From contig NZ_SOAP01000001.1 in assembly GCF_004364805.1 (NCBI RefSeq), positions 1,798,001 to 1,862,000 of the forward strand: DNA of 64,000 bases. Reading direction: 5' to 3'. The notes under the pieces were generated by a model. That model saw only the letters and a list, made by a program, of their open reading frames with translations. It was not told the origin of the DNA and searched no databases. Below, piece after piece: positions 9,158-17,424 of this stretch. Each line of letters starts with the position of its first letter. Positions within the stretch are counted from its first letter, which is position 1. Origin of the DNA: Pelagimonas phthalicica. GTDB lineage: Bacteria; Pseudomonadota; Alphaproteobacteria; Rhodobacterales; Rhodobacteraceae. Both the position numbers and the translations under genes were made by a program.

Positions 9158-9756
9158 CACGACACCCGGTCGGCCAAACCACGCAAAATACGCGCGGTTG
9201 CGCCCCAAATGTAATAAGGGCCAAAGGGAGCGGTGTAATAGTGTCGGCGGCGCCCTTGCCAGCGGCGCGACTGCACTGTGAAACAGGCTGGATTGGTCAC
9301 ATGATCAAACGGCACGGCAAAGACCTCGTCCACTTCGCCAGGCTCTGGTTTGACCTCAAATGTGTCTCTAACCAGGCCCAAAACGGGGGTGACGGTGAAG
9401 CTGGTCACTGTCTCATGGGTCGGCAATGTCCCCAGAACCTGCACATTGTCAGGCTTTAGCCCAATCTCTTCATCCGCCTCGCGCAAAGCTGCAGCGACAA
9501 CGTCTGCATCACCTTCATCCTGTTTGCCGCCGGGAAAGGCGATTTGACCGGGATGGTGTTTCAGCCTTGAGGACCGTTTGGTCAGGATCAGCTCCAGCCC
9601 ATTCGCCCCCTGTTGAAAGGCCATAAGCACCCCAGCCGGGCGCAATTTGCGACCCGGGGGGAGCGTCACATCAGGGTTGAGATCGAAATCAGAGGAAGGG
9701 GCCGAGCGATCGCCCAGCGCCCTTTTTAGTCTCTCTATCTGCTCACTTGCCGCCAT
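9157..9756 (-). CDS. NUDIX hydrolase, CoA pyrophosphatase type
   Basis: The 199-residue product contains LTKRSSRLKHHPGQIAFPGG at about 58-77, the signature of NudL-type CoA pyrophosphatases. It runs straight into the Nudix box (GGKQDEGD...LREADEEIGL, to about 100). These enzymes split CoA and acyl-CoA into 3',5'-ADP and phosphopantetheine. ATG 9756 lies 14 bases inside the end of hslO. A longer frame to 9795 exists but would overlap hslO more. The gene is coupled at its end to cca by a one-base overlap. Confidence 0.82.
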   Translation of the reverse strand: MAASEQIERLKRALGDRSAPSSDFDLNPDVTLPPGRKLRPAGVLMAFQQGANGLELILTKRSSRLKHHPGQIAFPGGKQDEGDADVVAAALREADEEIGLKPDNVQVLGTLPTHETVTSFTVTPVLGLVRDTFEVKPEPGEVDEVFAVPFDHVTNPACFTVQSRRWQGRRRHYYTAPFGPYYIWGATARILRGLADRVS

Positions 9757-10720
9757 TTTCTGCCTCGAACCCAACTGTCTTTGGGTCGAGAACATAATGC
9801 GCTGAGCAGAACTGGCAATCGGCTGTGACCGTGCCCTCGGGTGTAGTCATCTTTTCGATGTCCTTGGCCGAATAGATCGACAGGCTTTGGCGCACGCGAT
9901 CCTCGGAACAGGTGCAGCCAAATTGCACCGGCTGCGCATCGTAAACCCGTGGCTGTTCCTCGTGAAACAGGCGAGTCAACAGTTCGGTCGGCGAGACATT
10001 GGGTCCGATCAATTCCAGATCCTCAACCGTGTTGAGGTGGAAATTCACGCGGTTCCAGTTTTCTTCGACCTCATCCGCCGTTGCCTCGGGCTGCGCCAGA
10101 ACATGTTCCGCACCTTTCAAAAGGGGGGATGCCTTGGGCAATTGCTGCAACATGATACCACCGGCGCGCCAATGCTCTGGCACACCGGGTTCCATCGACT
10201 TGCCAAAAGAGAGCGAGAACCGGGTCGGCAATTGCTCAGACTGCGCAAAATAGGCCGTCGCACAATCCGCAAGGCTGTCACCAGACAGGCCCGTGATCCC
10301 TTGATAGGGTTTTGTGCCGTCGCCCTGATCAATCAGGATGGCAAAATAGCCTTCATCGCCCAACTGCTTGAACGGGGTCTCGTCGGTCAGACGATCCTTG
10401 TCAAAGCTGGCATAGGCTCGAATACGGGCCGGTTCGCCCTCTTTTTCGGGACCATAATAGTCGGTTGCAATCATGCGCACCGCACCTTTGGTCTGCACCT
10501 GCAGCGACAATTTCCATTTCAGCTTGATCGTTTGACCAATCAACGCTGTGAGCAAAGCCATCTCGGCCACCAGCGCCTCGACCGAGGCCGGGTAAGCGTG
10601 CTGTTTCAACACGCCGGACAAGACACCATCCAGACGCGCCACGCGGCCGCGCATGTCGGTGTTATCAAGCTGAAAGGGCAGGACGGTATCGTCCCAAGCG
10701 ATTTTGGTACCAATGCTCAT
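9743..10720 (-). CDS. hslO: Hsp33 redox-regulated chaperone
   Basis: The 325-residue product ends with the Hsp33 zinc/redox switch: FGCTCSEDR and, 30-odd residues later, DCQFCSAHY, i.e. the C-x-C and C-x2-C pairs that bind zinc when reduced and form disulfides on oxidation. The core includes GSLALG-like ITGLSGDSLADCATAYFAQSEQLPT, typical of the N-terminal domain. It is a cytosolic holdase acting in oxidative stress. It is the first gene of the leftward hslO-NUDIX-cca operon. Confidence 0.93.
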   Translation of the reverse strand: MSIGTKIAWDDTVLPFQLDNTDMRGRVARLDGVLSGVLKQHAYPASVEALVAEMALLTALIGQTIKLKWKLSLQVQTKGAVRMIATDYYGPEKEGEPARIRAYASFDKDRLTDETPFKQLGDEGYFAILIDQGDGTKPYQGITGLSGDSLADCATAYFAQSEQLPTRFSLSFGKSMEPGVPEHWRAGGIMLQQLPKASPLLKGAEHVLAQPEATADEVEENWNRVNFHLNTVEDLELIGPNVSPTELLTRLFHEEQPRVYDAQPVQFGCTCSEDRVRQSLSIYSAKDIEKMTTPEGTVTADCQFCSAHYVLDPKTVGFEAENGGK

Positions 10721-10797
10721 GGGGTTTCCTTACGTGCCTTGGAATGGCATATCGCAGCCATATAGGCACGATCAAGCCAAAGGCAAAGGGGCAAGAT

Positions 10798-11232
10798 ATG
10801 ACAATGCGCTTTGGAACGCCGCCAGAACGCGGTCGCCGCTATGTTTTGCGCCCAGGAGTCTATGCCATTCTGCCCAGGGGTGGACGGCTTTTGCTGACCG
10901 AACAGGCCCCCGGTCCGGAAATCCAGCTGCCGGGGGGCGGCATCGATCCGGGTGAATCCCCGATTGTCGCGCTGCATCGCGAAGTCGAAGAAGAAACCGG
11001 TTGGTGTATTGGTCGCCCCACACGGCTGGGCGCATTTCGTCGTTTCACCTATATGCCGGAATATGACCTTTGGGCCGAAAAGCTGTGCACAATCTATGCC
11101 GCGAGGCCGATTCATCGGCGGGGAGACCCGACTGAGGCCGGGCATCGTGCGCTGTGGATGACGCCACAACAGGCCGTTCATGCGTTGGAAAACACCGGCG
11201 ATGCGCATTTTGTTCAGGTCTTTTGCCTGTAG
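10798..11232 (+). CDS. NUDIX hydrolase
   Basis: The 144-residue product has a textbook Nudix box, QLPGGGIDPGESPIVALHREVEEETGW (GX5EX7REUXEEXGU), in a short single-domain protein. The substrate cannot be told from sequence. ATG 10798 is chosen because AAGGGG lies just upstream; the frame is open back to 10744. It is divergent from hslO and converges on the REC-PP2C gene with a 7-base gap. Confidence 0.8.
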   Translation: MTMRFGTPPERGRRYVLRPGVYAILPRGGRLLLTEQAPGPEIQLPGGGIDPGESPIVALHREVEEETGWCIGRPTRLGAFRRFTYMPEYDLWAEKLCTIYAARPIHRRGDPTEAGHRALWMTPQQAVHALENTGDAHFVQVFCL

Positions 11233-11239
11233 CCTCGGA

Positions 11240-12523
11240 TCACCCTTCGGCGCGATCCTTGAGAATGTCGAATTCCAACAGCGCGGCCGACACATCGTCA
11301 CCAAGCTTGCTCGGATCCTCCATCTGTGAGGTCAAGCGCCAGAACATATCCTCAACCAGGTCAGAGCCCTGCCCGCATTTCGCGGCCTCGATGAACAGTT
11401 GAGCGAGGCCGTCTTCGCCCAGCATCTCACCGTTTTTCATCACGGCCTCGGTAAAACCGTCTGAATATAGCAGAAGCATATCACCGCTATCGAGACGGAA
11501 TTCATGCTGATCATAGTCAACATGATCCACCAAACCGATAGGCAGCCCGCCATCACCAAAGAAATCCACCTGCCCATTGGCGCGGAGAACCATGGGTGGG
11601 GAATGCCCGGCCTGTACCATCCGCACGCGCCCTGTTTGCAGGTCAACGGCGACATAGGCCATGGTCAGATATTCCTCGACACCGGGATCTGCGACCAGAC
11701 GCTGGTTCAACAAACGCGCGGTTTCTGCCGGTTCGCGCATGGCGTAGAAGCGATCAAACCGCTTTTCCAAAGCAATATTTTGATCTGGGAAATTGCTGGA
11801 AAGATAGCCAGCCACGCGCGCCGTCACCATGGCCGAGGTGATACCGTGCCCAGAGACGTCAATATTATAAAGGCCGAGACGGTCATATCCGGGACGGAAC
11901 ATGCCAACCAGGTCACCGCCAACATGACCGCAGGGGCGTAGCAACAGGCTGACCCGCGAGGTCGCCGTTTCGCAAACCCGCTCTGGCACCAGTGATTGCT
12001 GGATTGTGCGCGCCTGACGAAGGTCTTTGTCAATCGCCTCGTGAATTTCCTGCAACTCGTTCAGCGCGTCGGACACCTGCCGGTTCTTTTCCGACAACTG
12101 CCGTTCCATATCCAAAACCCGCGCACCTGCATTGATCCGGGCGCGCAATTCATGTGAATTCACCGGTTTGGTCAGGAAGTCATCCGCCCCGGCATCCAGG
12201 CCCTGCGCGACATCGCCCTTTTCGCTTTTGGAGGTCAGCAGGATGAAATAGCCATAGCTGTCGCGCTGCATATCCCGGAAACGGCGACACAGCTCCAACC
12301 CATCCATTTCCGGCATCATCCAGTCGGACAGAACCAAGTCCGGCTGTTCCCGTTCGCAAATATCCAACGCCTCGACACCAGATTCGGCTGTCAGGACTTT
12401 GTAACCCAGACGCCCTAACATGGCGGTCATTATGCGCAATTGCAGACGGCTGTCATCAACGATCAGCACAACACGCACGGCACCACTATGCGTATCTGGA
12501 TTGTTGATAGGGTCCGGTTGCAC
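11240..12523 (-). CDS. Response regulator fused to PP2C (SpoIIE/RsbU-type) phosphatase
   Basis: The 427-residue product has an N-terminal receiver domain (about 17-135: acidic pair DD 23-24, phospho-acceptor Asp67 in LSDWMMPEMDG, TS in LLTSK, Lys in FLTKPVN). A coiled linker (about 140-180) joins it to a PP2C phosphatase domain with VGGDLVG, NIDVSGHGITSAMV and LYSDGFTEA. Phosphorylation of the receiver would be expected to switch phosphatase activity on a partner, as in partner-switching stress or motility pathways. Neither an anti-sigma factor nor an antagonist gene is adjacent. The divergent HPt gene is the obvious candidate partner. Confidence 0.9.
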   Translation of the reverse strand: MQPDPINNPDTHSGAVRVVLIVDDSRLQLRIMTAMLGRLGYKVLTAESGVEALDICEREQPDLVLSDWMMPEMDGLELCRRFRDMQRDSYGYFILLTSKSEKGDVAQGLDAGADDFLTKPVNSHELRARINAGARVLDMERQLSEKNRQVSDALNELQEIHEAIDKDLRQARTIQQSLVPERVCETATSRVSLLLRPCGHVGGDLVGMFRPGYDRLGLYNIDVSGHGITSAMVTARVAGYLSSNFPDQNIALEKRFDRFYAMREPAETARLLNQRLVADPGVEEYLTMAYVAVDLQTGRVRMVQAGHSPPMVLRANGQVDFFGDGGLPIGLVDHVDYDQHEFRLDSGDMLLLYSDGFTEAVMKNGEMLGEDGLAQLFIEAAKCGQGSDLVEDMFWRLTSQMEDPSKLGDDVSAALLEFDILKDRAEG

Positions 12524-12604
12524 GGCGATTCCTTTGATACGTGCGGCAATTCTTGGACATTGCTACCGGCTGACCCTTAACGCCGACTGAATGGTAAAAT
12601 GCTA

Positions 12605-12628
12605 CTAAATGCATTTGTTGCTAAATGC
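12605..12628. promoter_or_regulatory. Repeat pair in the divergent REC-PP2C / HPt promoter region
   Basis: CTAAATGC occurs at 12605-12612 and again at 12621-12628 with a 16-base period. The first copy runs into the palindrome AAATGCATTT (12607-12616), and GCATTT (12611-12616) pairs with AAATGC (12623-12628). The spacing and symmetry look like an operator between the two divergent signalling genes. No regulator is identified. Confidence 0.35.
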
Positions 12629-12689
12629 CTTAGCGATCGAAACTTTCTGTTCACCTTGTGGGTTTTAATGTTCCCGCAGGAGGTGCCCC

Positions 12690-13025
12690 ATGATCGATTG
12701 GTCGCGCGTAGAAGAGCTGGTGGAAGAGATCGGAGCCGAGGATTTCGGTGAGGTGGTCGAGCTGTTTCTTGACGAGGTCGAAAGCGCAATCGTTGCCTTT
12801 GAAGGGGCAGCGGATGACCCGACCACGGTCGAGGAGCAGATGCATTTCCTCAAGGGCGCGTCACTGAACCTGGGCTTTGAAAGCTTGGCGCAGCTTTGTC
12901 TCAAGGGGGAACGCGCCGCGTCGTCAGGCCAGGTTGCGGTCGTTGCCCCTGCCGAAGTGCGCCAAGTCTTTGACGCATCGCGGACCCAATTTCTGGAAGG
13001 GTTACCAGCACGTTTGGCGGCTTGA
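12690..13025 (+). CDS. HPt-domain phosphotransfer protein
   Basis: The 111-residue product is a single HPt helical bundle. The phosphorylatable histidine is His52 in MHFLKGASLNLGF, which fits the H-x2-K-G-x5-G pattern. HPt proteins relay phosphate between a hybrid kinase and a response regulator. Transcribed divergently from the REC-PP2C gene, it likely works with that receiver; that is inference from context. A strong ribosome site AGGAGGTG stands 4 to 5 bases before the ATG. Confidence 0.85.
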   Translation: MIDWSRVEELVEEIGAEDFGEVVELFLDEVESAIVAFEGAADDPTTVEEQMHFLKGASLNLGFESLAQLCLKGERAASSGQVAVVAPAEVRQVFDASRTQFLEGLPARLAA

Positions 13026-13062
13026 TTTTAACACGGTTCAAGCCACCCGACGGGCGAACCAA

Positions 13063-14289
13063 TCAGATTACAAACTGCGCCAGCGTCTCATCATCAGTGA
13101 TGTCCTGATAGGTGAACCCATTTGCATTCAAACGTTCGAAAAGCTGGGTGAATTGCTCTGGGTCGCTGGTTTCGATCCCGATCAGAACAGAGCCAAAGTT
13201 GCGGGCAGACTTCTTGAGATACTCAAAGCGGGCGATATCGTCATCAGGCCCCAAAAGCCCAAGAAAATCCTTAAGTGCACCAGGACGCTGCGGCAGTCGC
13301 AGAATGAAATACTTTTTCACCCCGGAATAGCGCTGCGCCCGCTCTTTGACCTCAGGCAGGCGTTCGAAATCAAAATTGCCGCCAGACGCCACGCAAACAA
13401 CCGTGCGACCGCGGATGGCCTGACCCAGATCCTTGAGCGCATCAATCGATAGAGCACCGGCAGGCTCTAACACGATACCTTCGACATTGAGCATTTCGAT
13501 CATCGTCGTGCAAAGCCGGTCCTCGGCAATGGTCAGGGTGTTGGCCAAACCTACCCCCTTCAGGACGGCAAAGGTCTTGGCCCCGATCCGGGCCACCGCA
13601 GCGCCATCAGCAAATGTGTCAACACGCGGCAAAGCCACCGGTTTACCTGCCTGCAAAGCCGCTCGAAGACAGGCCCCACCGGACGGCTCCACAAAGGTGT
13701 ATTGTGTCTGCGTCCCGAAATAAGACAGCACGCCCGAGCTAAGCCCGCCGCCCCCCACCGGGATCACCATGTGATCGGGAACGCGGCCCAATTGCTGTTC
13801 GACTTCGACAGCAACGCTGGCCTGACCTTCGATGACATCCGCATCATCAAAGGGCGACAGAAAATGCCCGCCCTCTGCCGCGCAAAACGCCTGAGCCGCT
13901 GCGAGACAATCGTCGAAATAGTCACCAACCAGGCGAATTTCGACACTATCCCCGCCGAACATGCCGGTTTTCTGGATCTTTTGCTGCGGCGTCGTCACCG
14001 GCATAAAGATCACACCCCGAACCCCAAAATGGCGGCACATATAGGCCACGCCCTGCGCGTGATTGCCCGCGCTGGCGCAAACAAACAGATCTTTGCCCTG
14101 CTGTTTGCGCATCGCGTTAAAGGCGCCGCGCAATTTGTAGCTACGCACCGGGCTCAGGTCTTCGCGCTTGAGCCAGATATCGGCGTCAAAGCGTTGCGAA
14201 AGATGGTCATTGCGCAAAAGAGGTGTTTCGGGAAACACCTCTCGCATGGCTTTGGTGGCCTGCCTGGCCTGATCTTGGAAATCACTCAT
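13063..14289 (-). CDS. ilvA: Threonine dehydratase (threonine ammonia-lyase)
   Basis: The 408-residue product is a PLP enzyme of fold type II: KREDLSPVRSYKLRGA with the PLP lysine at 52, SAGNHAQG, the glycine-rich VGGGGLSSG, and a C-terminal ACT-like regulatory segment (YFILRLPQRPGALKDFLGLLG onwards). It converts threonine to 2-oxobutanoate, the first step toward isoleucine. There is one regulatory domain, as in the shorter IlvA form. ATG 14289 is chosen over a TTG two codons upstream. It converges on the HPt gene. Confidence 0.92.
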   Translation of the reverse strand: MSDFQDQARQATKAMREVFPETPLLRNDHLSQRFDADIWLKREDLSPVRSYKLRGAFNAMRKQQGKDLFVCASAGNHAQGVAYMCRHFGVRGVIFMPVTTPQQKIQKTGMFGGDSVEIRLVGDYFDDCLAAAQAFCAAEGGHFLSPFDDADVIEGQASVAVEVEQQLGRVPDHMVIPVGGGGLSSGVLSYFGTQTQYTFVEPSGGACLRAALQAGKPVALPRVDTFADGAAVARIGAKTFAVLKGVGLANTLTIAEDRLCTTMIEMLNVEGIVLEPAGALSIDALKDLGQAIRGRTVVCVASGGNFDFERLPEVKERAQRYSGVKKYFILRLPQRPGALKDFLGLLGPDDDIARFEYLKKSARNFGSVLIGIETSDPEQFTQLFERLNANGFTYQDITDDETLAQFVI

Positions 14290-14325
14290 GCCCAAGCAGT
14301 GACCCAGACTGCGCCCTGGCGCAAG

Positions 14326-15087
14326 TCAGTCAATGGAGCGACCTTCGACATAGTGGCCGTAAAAGGTGGTCAAGACACTGACATTGACCAGCGCCAAACC
14401 AAGGCTAACCGGGAAAGAGACCGCAAACCCGAGCGTCGCACTGATCAAGGAGATCGCCCAAACCACAAGCTGAAACAGGATGTTCACGCCAAAAGACACC
14501 AGCATCAGCACCAGAATATCCGCGGTTGAATCCTCGGTCGCCTGAAAGGCCTCGCTCAGCCCTATCGGTTTGCCAATGGCCGCCGCCGGCAGAATGACAA
14601 TCACCCGATACATGGCCACGGCAACCAACAGGTAAAGACCTAGCATCACGACAACTCCGACAACGGGAATAGCCATGAAAAGCGCGGCGACCAATCCAAC
14701 CGGAATGGCCAAGAGCAAACCGATGATGACCAGCATGATACTGCGACCGAGATATCCCAGAACCGGGCCAAAGTGAAAACTCGGGATCCAGCTTTGCGGG
14801 TATTCCTCAAGCAGAACAAACCGGTGCCAGTTCACGATTACGGATAGCATCGTCAGAACCGCAAACAGCCAAACAACAAGCAATTTGCCAGAGAATCCCG
14901 GTTGAAGAAGGAGTTGCCCCATCTGTTCAGGGTCAGATGTGGCCATCAATTCCAAAGCCGATCCGCGCAGCACAAGAAAGGCAACAGCAAGGATCAAAGC
15001 AACGGGAATCAACCCGATCTGAACCGCTTGAAACCAATTCCGCCAGACCATCAGGAACGAATGTCTGAATATCAACCAACCCTTCAT
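14326..15087 (-). CDS. Integral membrane protein of unknown function
   Basis: The 253-residue product is strongly hydrophobic with about six membrane segments (roughly 22-41, 68-84, 114-136, 138-160, 190-212, 218-242). Charged residues are few and there is no signal peptide or catalytic motif. I do not recognise a characterised family, though the layout resembles small membrane proteins of the DUF-type common in Rhodobacteraceae. It lies downstream of nothing obvious, 36 bases before the ilvA start on the same strand, so cotranscription with ilvA is possible. Confidence 0.6.
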   Translation of the reverse strand: MKGWLIFRHSFLMVWRNWFQAVQIGLIPVALILAVAFLVLRGSALELMATSDPEQMGQLLLQPGFSGKLLVVWLFAVLTMLSVIVNWHRFVLLEEYPQSWIPSFHFGPVLGYLGRSIMLVIIGLLLAIPVGLVAALFMAIPVVGVVVMLGLYLLVAVAMYRVIVILPAAAIGKPIGLSEAFQATEDSTADILVLMLVSFGVNILFQLVVWAISLISATLGFAVSFPVSLGLALVNVSVLTTFYGHYVEGRSID

Positions 15088-15211
15088 GGCACCCTCACCG
15101 CTTTAAAATGCCTCAAATGGCTATCACACCGGCCTTTTGCGTCAACCACATGACTTGCCCCTAGGGTCAAAAACAGCTACTCCGCGCCAAATCCCATCAA
15201 AGGACAGTTCC

Positions 15212-16441
15212 ATGACCGCGCCTAAGAAAGTTGTGCTGGCCTACTCCGGCGGCCTCGATACCTCGATCATCCTGAAATGGTTGCAGACCGAATATGGCTG
15301 CGAAGTGGTGACATTCACCGCTGACCTAGGTCAGGGCGAAGAGCTTGAACCAGCCCGCAAAAAGGCTGAGATTCTGGGCATCAAGCCCGAGAACATCTTT
15401 ATCGAAGATCTGCGCGAAGAGTTCGTGCGTGACTTTGTTTTCCCGATGTTCCGCGCCAATGCCGAATACGAAGGTCTTTACCTGCTGGGCACCTCGATTG
15501 CGCGTCCGCTGATTTCCAAACGTCTGGTTGAGATCGCCGCGCAGACCGGGGCCGACGCTGTGTCGCACGGTGCCACCGGCAAGGGCAACGATCAGGTGCG
15601 TTTCGAACTGGCCGCTTATGCGCTGAACCCTGAAATCGCCGTGATCGCGCCTTGGCGTGAGTGGGATCTGGGCAGCCGCACCAAGCTGATCGAATTCGCT
15701 GAAAAGCATCAGATTCCGATTGCCAAGGACAAGCGCGGCGAAGCGCCCTTCTCGGTCGATGCGAACCTGCTGCACACCTCCTCCGAGGGCAAAGTACTCG
15801 AGGATCCGGCGGAAATGGCACCCGATTATGTCTTCCAGCGCACCGTTGCGCCAGAGGATGCGCCAAACGAGCCGGAATTCATCGAAGTTGGTTTTGAACG
15901 CGGCGACGCGGTTTCGATCAATGGCGAAGCGATGAGCCCCGCCACCATCCTGACCAAGCTGAACGAGCTGGGCGGCAAGCATGGCATTGGCCGTCTCGAC
16001 TTTGTTGAGAACCGCTTTGTTGGCATGAAGTCCCGCGGCATTTACGAGACCCCCGGCGGCACCGTGCTGCTTGAGGCGCATCGTGGCATCGAACAAATCA
16101 CTCTGGATGCCGGCGCGGGTCACCTCAAGGACAGCCTGATGCCGCGTTACGCCGAGCTGATCTATAACGGCTTCTGGTTCTCGCCAGAGCGCGAGATGCT
16201 GCAGGCCGCCATCGACAAATCGCAAGAGAACGTCACCGGCACCGTGCGTCTGAAACTCTACAAAGGCTCTGCCACCTGTGTGGGCCGCTGGTCGGAAAAC
16301 CATTCGCTCTATTCCGAAGCGCATGTGACCTTTGAAGAGGACATGGGTGCCTATGACCAAACCGACGCGCAGGGCTTTATCCAGCTCAACGCGCTGCGCC
16401 TGAAACTGCTGGCCGCGCGAGACCGTCGCACCAAGGGCTAA
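15212..16441 (+). CDS. argG: Argininosuccinate synthase
   Basis: The 409-residue product starts [20 protein letters not shown], with the ATP-pyrophosphatase P-loop AYSGGLDTS at 10-18. It continues with [25 protein letters not shown] and [25 protein letters not shown]. It joins citrulline and aspartate in arginine synthesis. The length is normal for the family. ATG 15212 follows AAAGGACAG; the frame is open to 15137 but those codons are not conserved. Right after the stop lie a parS-like palindrome and a terminator hairpin. Confidence 0.95.
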   Translation: MTAPKKVVLAYSGGLDTSIILKWLQTEYGCEVVTFTADLGQGEELEPARKKAEILGIKPENIFIEDLREEFVRDFVFPMFRANAEYEGLYLLGTSIARPLISKRLVEIAAQTGADAVSHGATGKGNDQVRFELAAYALNPEIAVIAPWREWDLGSRTKLIEFAEKHQIPIAKDKRGEAPFSVDANLLHTSSEGKVLEDPAEMAPDYVFQRTVAPEDAPNEPEFIEVGFERGDAVSINGEAMSPATILTKLNELGGKHGIGRLDFVENRFVGMKSRGIYETPGGTVLLEAHRGIEQITLDAGAGHLKDSLMPRYAELIYNGFWFSPEREMLQAAIDKSQENVTGTVRLKLYKGSATCVGRWSENHSLYSEAHVTFEEDMGAYDQTDAQGFIQLNALRLKLLAARDRRTKG

Positions 16442-16446
16442 GCCTC

Positions 16447-16462
16447 TGTTACACGTGAAACA
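16447..16462. promoter_or_regulatory. parS: parS-like centromere site (third copy)
   Basis: TGTTACACGTGAAACA differs from the perfect palindrome TGTTTCACGTGAAACA at one base (position 5), which is also the tolerated position in the Bacillus consensus TGTTNCACGTGAAACA. It lies six bases after the argG stop and about 20.6 kb from the putative oriC, between argG and its terminator, so it is non-coding. ParB is encoded at 30015-30911. Confidence 0.7.
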
Positions 16463-16466
16463 ATCG

Positions 16467-16500
16467 ACGCCTCGGGGGTGACCCTGGGGCGTTTTCTTTT
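16467..16500 (+). terminator. Rho-independent terminator after argG
   Basis: ACGCCTC...GGGGCGT form an imperfect GC-rich stem (one G-U pair and one mismatch) from 16467 to 16492, followed by TTTTCTTTT. It sits 26 bases after the argG stop. Confidence 0.65.
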
Positions 16501-16570
16501 TCCCGTAACGTCAGACTTGTCCGAACGGCGGCACCCACCTACCGAACAGTAAAACGATGGGGATACTGCA

Positions 16571-16852
16571 ATGCTGCAAGAGCTGCTGCCACGCCTGCAA
16601 CAGGGGCTAGAGAACAAGAGTTTTGACGGGTCATTGAAATTCGATTGCGGCGAGGATGGCGTGATCGTCCTGGCCGACGGCACGGCCAGCGATCAGGATC
16701 GTGACACGGATTGCACACTCAGGCTTTCAGCCGACAATTTGATGCAATTGCTGGCTGGAAAACTGAACCCGATGACCGCCGTCATGATGGGCAAAATCAA
16801 GATTTCAGGGAATCCGAAGGTGGCGATGTCTCTGGCGGATCTTCTGAAATAG
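16571..16852 (+). CDS. SCP2 sterol-carrier-domain protein
   Basis: The 93-residue product is a free-standing SCP2-like domain: FDGSLKFDCGEDGVIVLADG, a TLRLSADNLMQLLAGKLNPMTAVMMGKIKISGN core and a short amphipathic end. Proteins of this kind bind lipids or fatty acyl groups; the bacterial role is unsettled. It has its own start after the argG terminator region (about 70 bases). Confidence 0.85.
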   Translation: MLQELLPRLQQGLENKSFDGSLKFDCGEDGVIVLADGTASDQDRDTDCTLRLSADNLMQLLAGKLNPMTAVMMGKIKISGNPKVAMSLADLLK

Positions 16853-16916
16853 CTTTCGGGTTGTAGAACTCGCCATAAACGGTATCTATCGGCCTGTCAT
16901 TATTGCAGGAAGTCCC

Positions 16917-17300
16917 ATGAAAAACCTTTTATTCGCTGTTTTTGCCGCAGTGGCAATTGTCGGTTGTGTAGATCCAGAACGCGCAGCTGAACGGCGTGCA
17001 AAGCTCATAACAGCTATTTTCCCGAGTAAATCAGATCAGCATGGTTTGCATCTGGTTTTCCCGCTGGAATCTCGTGGTTTCTACTCGACATTACAAATCG
17101 TATTCTTTCCCGAACTTGTATCTGATCAAGAAATCATGCGGCGAGCCAATTGGTATTGCTCTCAGTACAAAGACGGAACCGGCGCCCCTCGCAAAGCTTA
17201 TGTCAAGGAGCCATTCGAAGAGTCCGCAGCGACTTTGGCGGATGGTCGGCGGCGCAACGCCCGGTCGGTTTGGATTACTTGCCTCGACCCCAAGAAATAA
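16917..17300 (+). CDS. Small lipoprotein of unknown function
   Basis: The 127-residue product begins MKNLLFAVFAAVAIVGC, a lipoprotein signal with lipobox IVGC and Cys17. The mature part is mixed, with cysteines at YC (about 80) and TC near the end that could pair. No known domain is evident. The start follows GCAGGAAG. It looks lower in GC than its neighbours over 16990-17130, which may mark a less conserved accessory gene. Confidence 0.6.
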   Translation: MKNLLFAVFAAVAIVGCVDPERAAERRAKLITAIFPSKSDQHGLHLVFPLESRGFYSTLQIVFFPELVSDQEIMRRANWYCSQYKDGTGAPRKAYVKEPFEESAATLADGRRRNARSVWITCLDPKK

Positions 17301-17344
17301 CCCTGCTGTTTGAGTTCACGATTGATCGCGTATCAATTTCTGAA

Positions 17345-17375
17345 AGGGCAAGACCTGAAAGCTATGTCTTGCCCT
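17345..17375. terminator. Perfect 10-bp hairpin between convergent genes
   Basis: AGGGCAAGAC at 17345-17354 pairs exactly with GTCTTGCCCT at 17366-17375 across an 11-base loop. It lies between the small lipoprotein (+) and the sulfotransferase (-). A second stem, CACTTTT/AAAAGTG, follows near 17391-17411. There is no long T-run, so it may act as a bidirectional terminator or RNA stabiliser. Confidence 0.5.
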
Positions 17376-17424
17376 ATATTGGTTGCCCACACTTTTTCAC
17401 TCGGGAAAAGTGGGCGGCCTGTAT

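Noticed and set aside
9887-10765. 292-codon plus-strand open frame
   Set aside because: It is antisense to hslO, whose zinc-switch cysteines are unmistakable.
13702-14529. 275-codon plus-strand open frame
   Set aside because: It is antisense to ilvA and the adjacent membrane protein, with low-complexity His/Arg-rich sequence.
15326-16360. 344-codon minus-strand open frame
   Set aside because: It is fully antisense to argG and has no recognisable motif or ribosome site.
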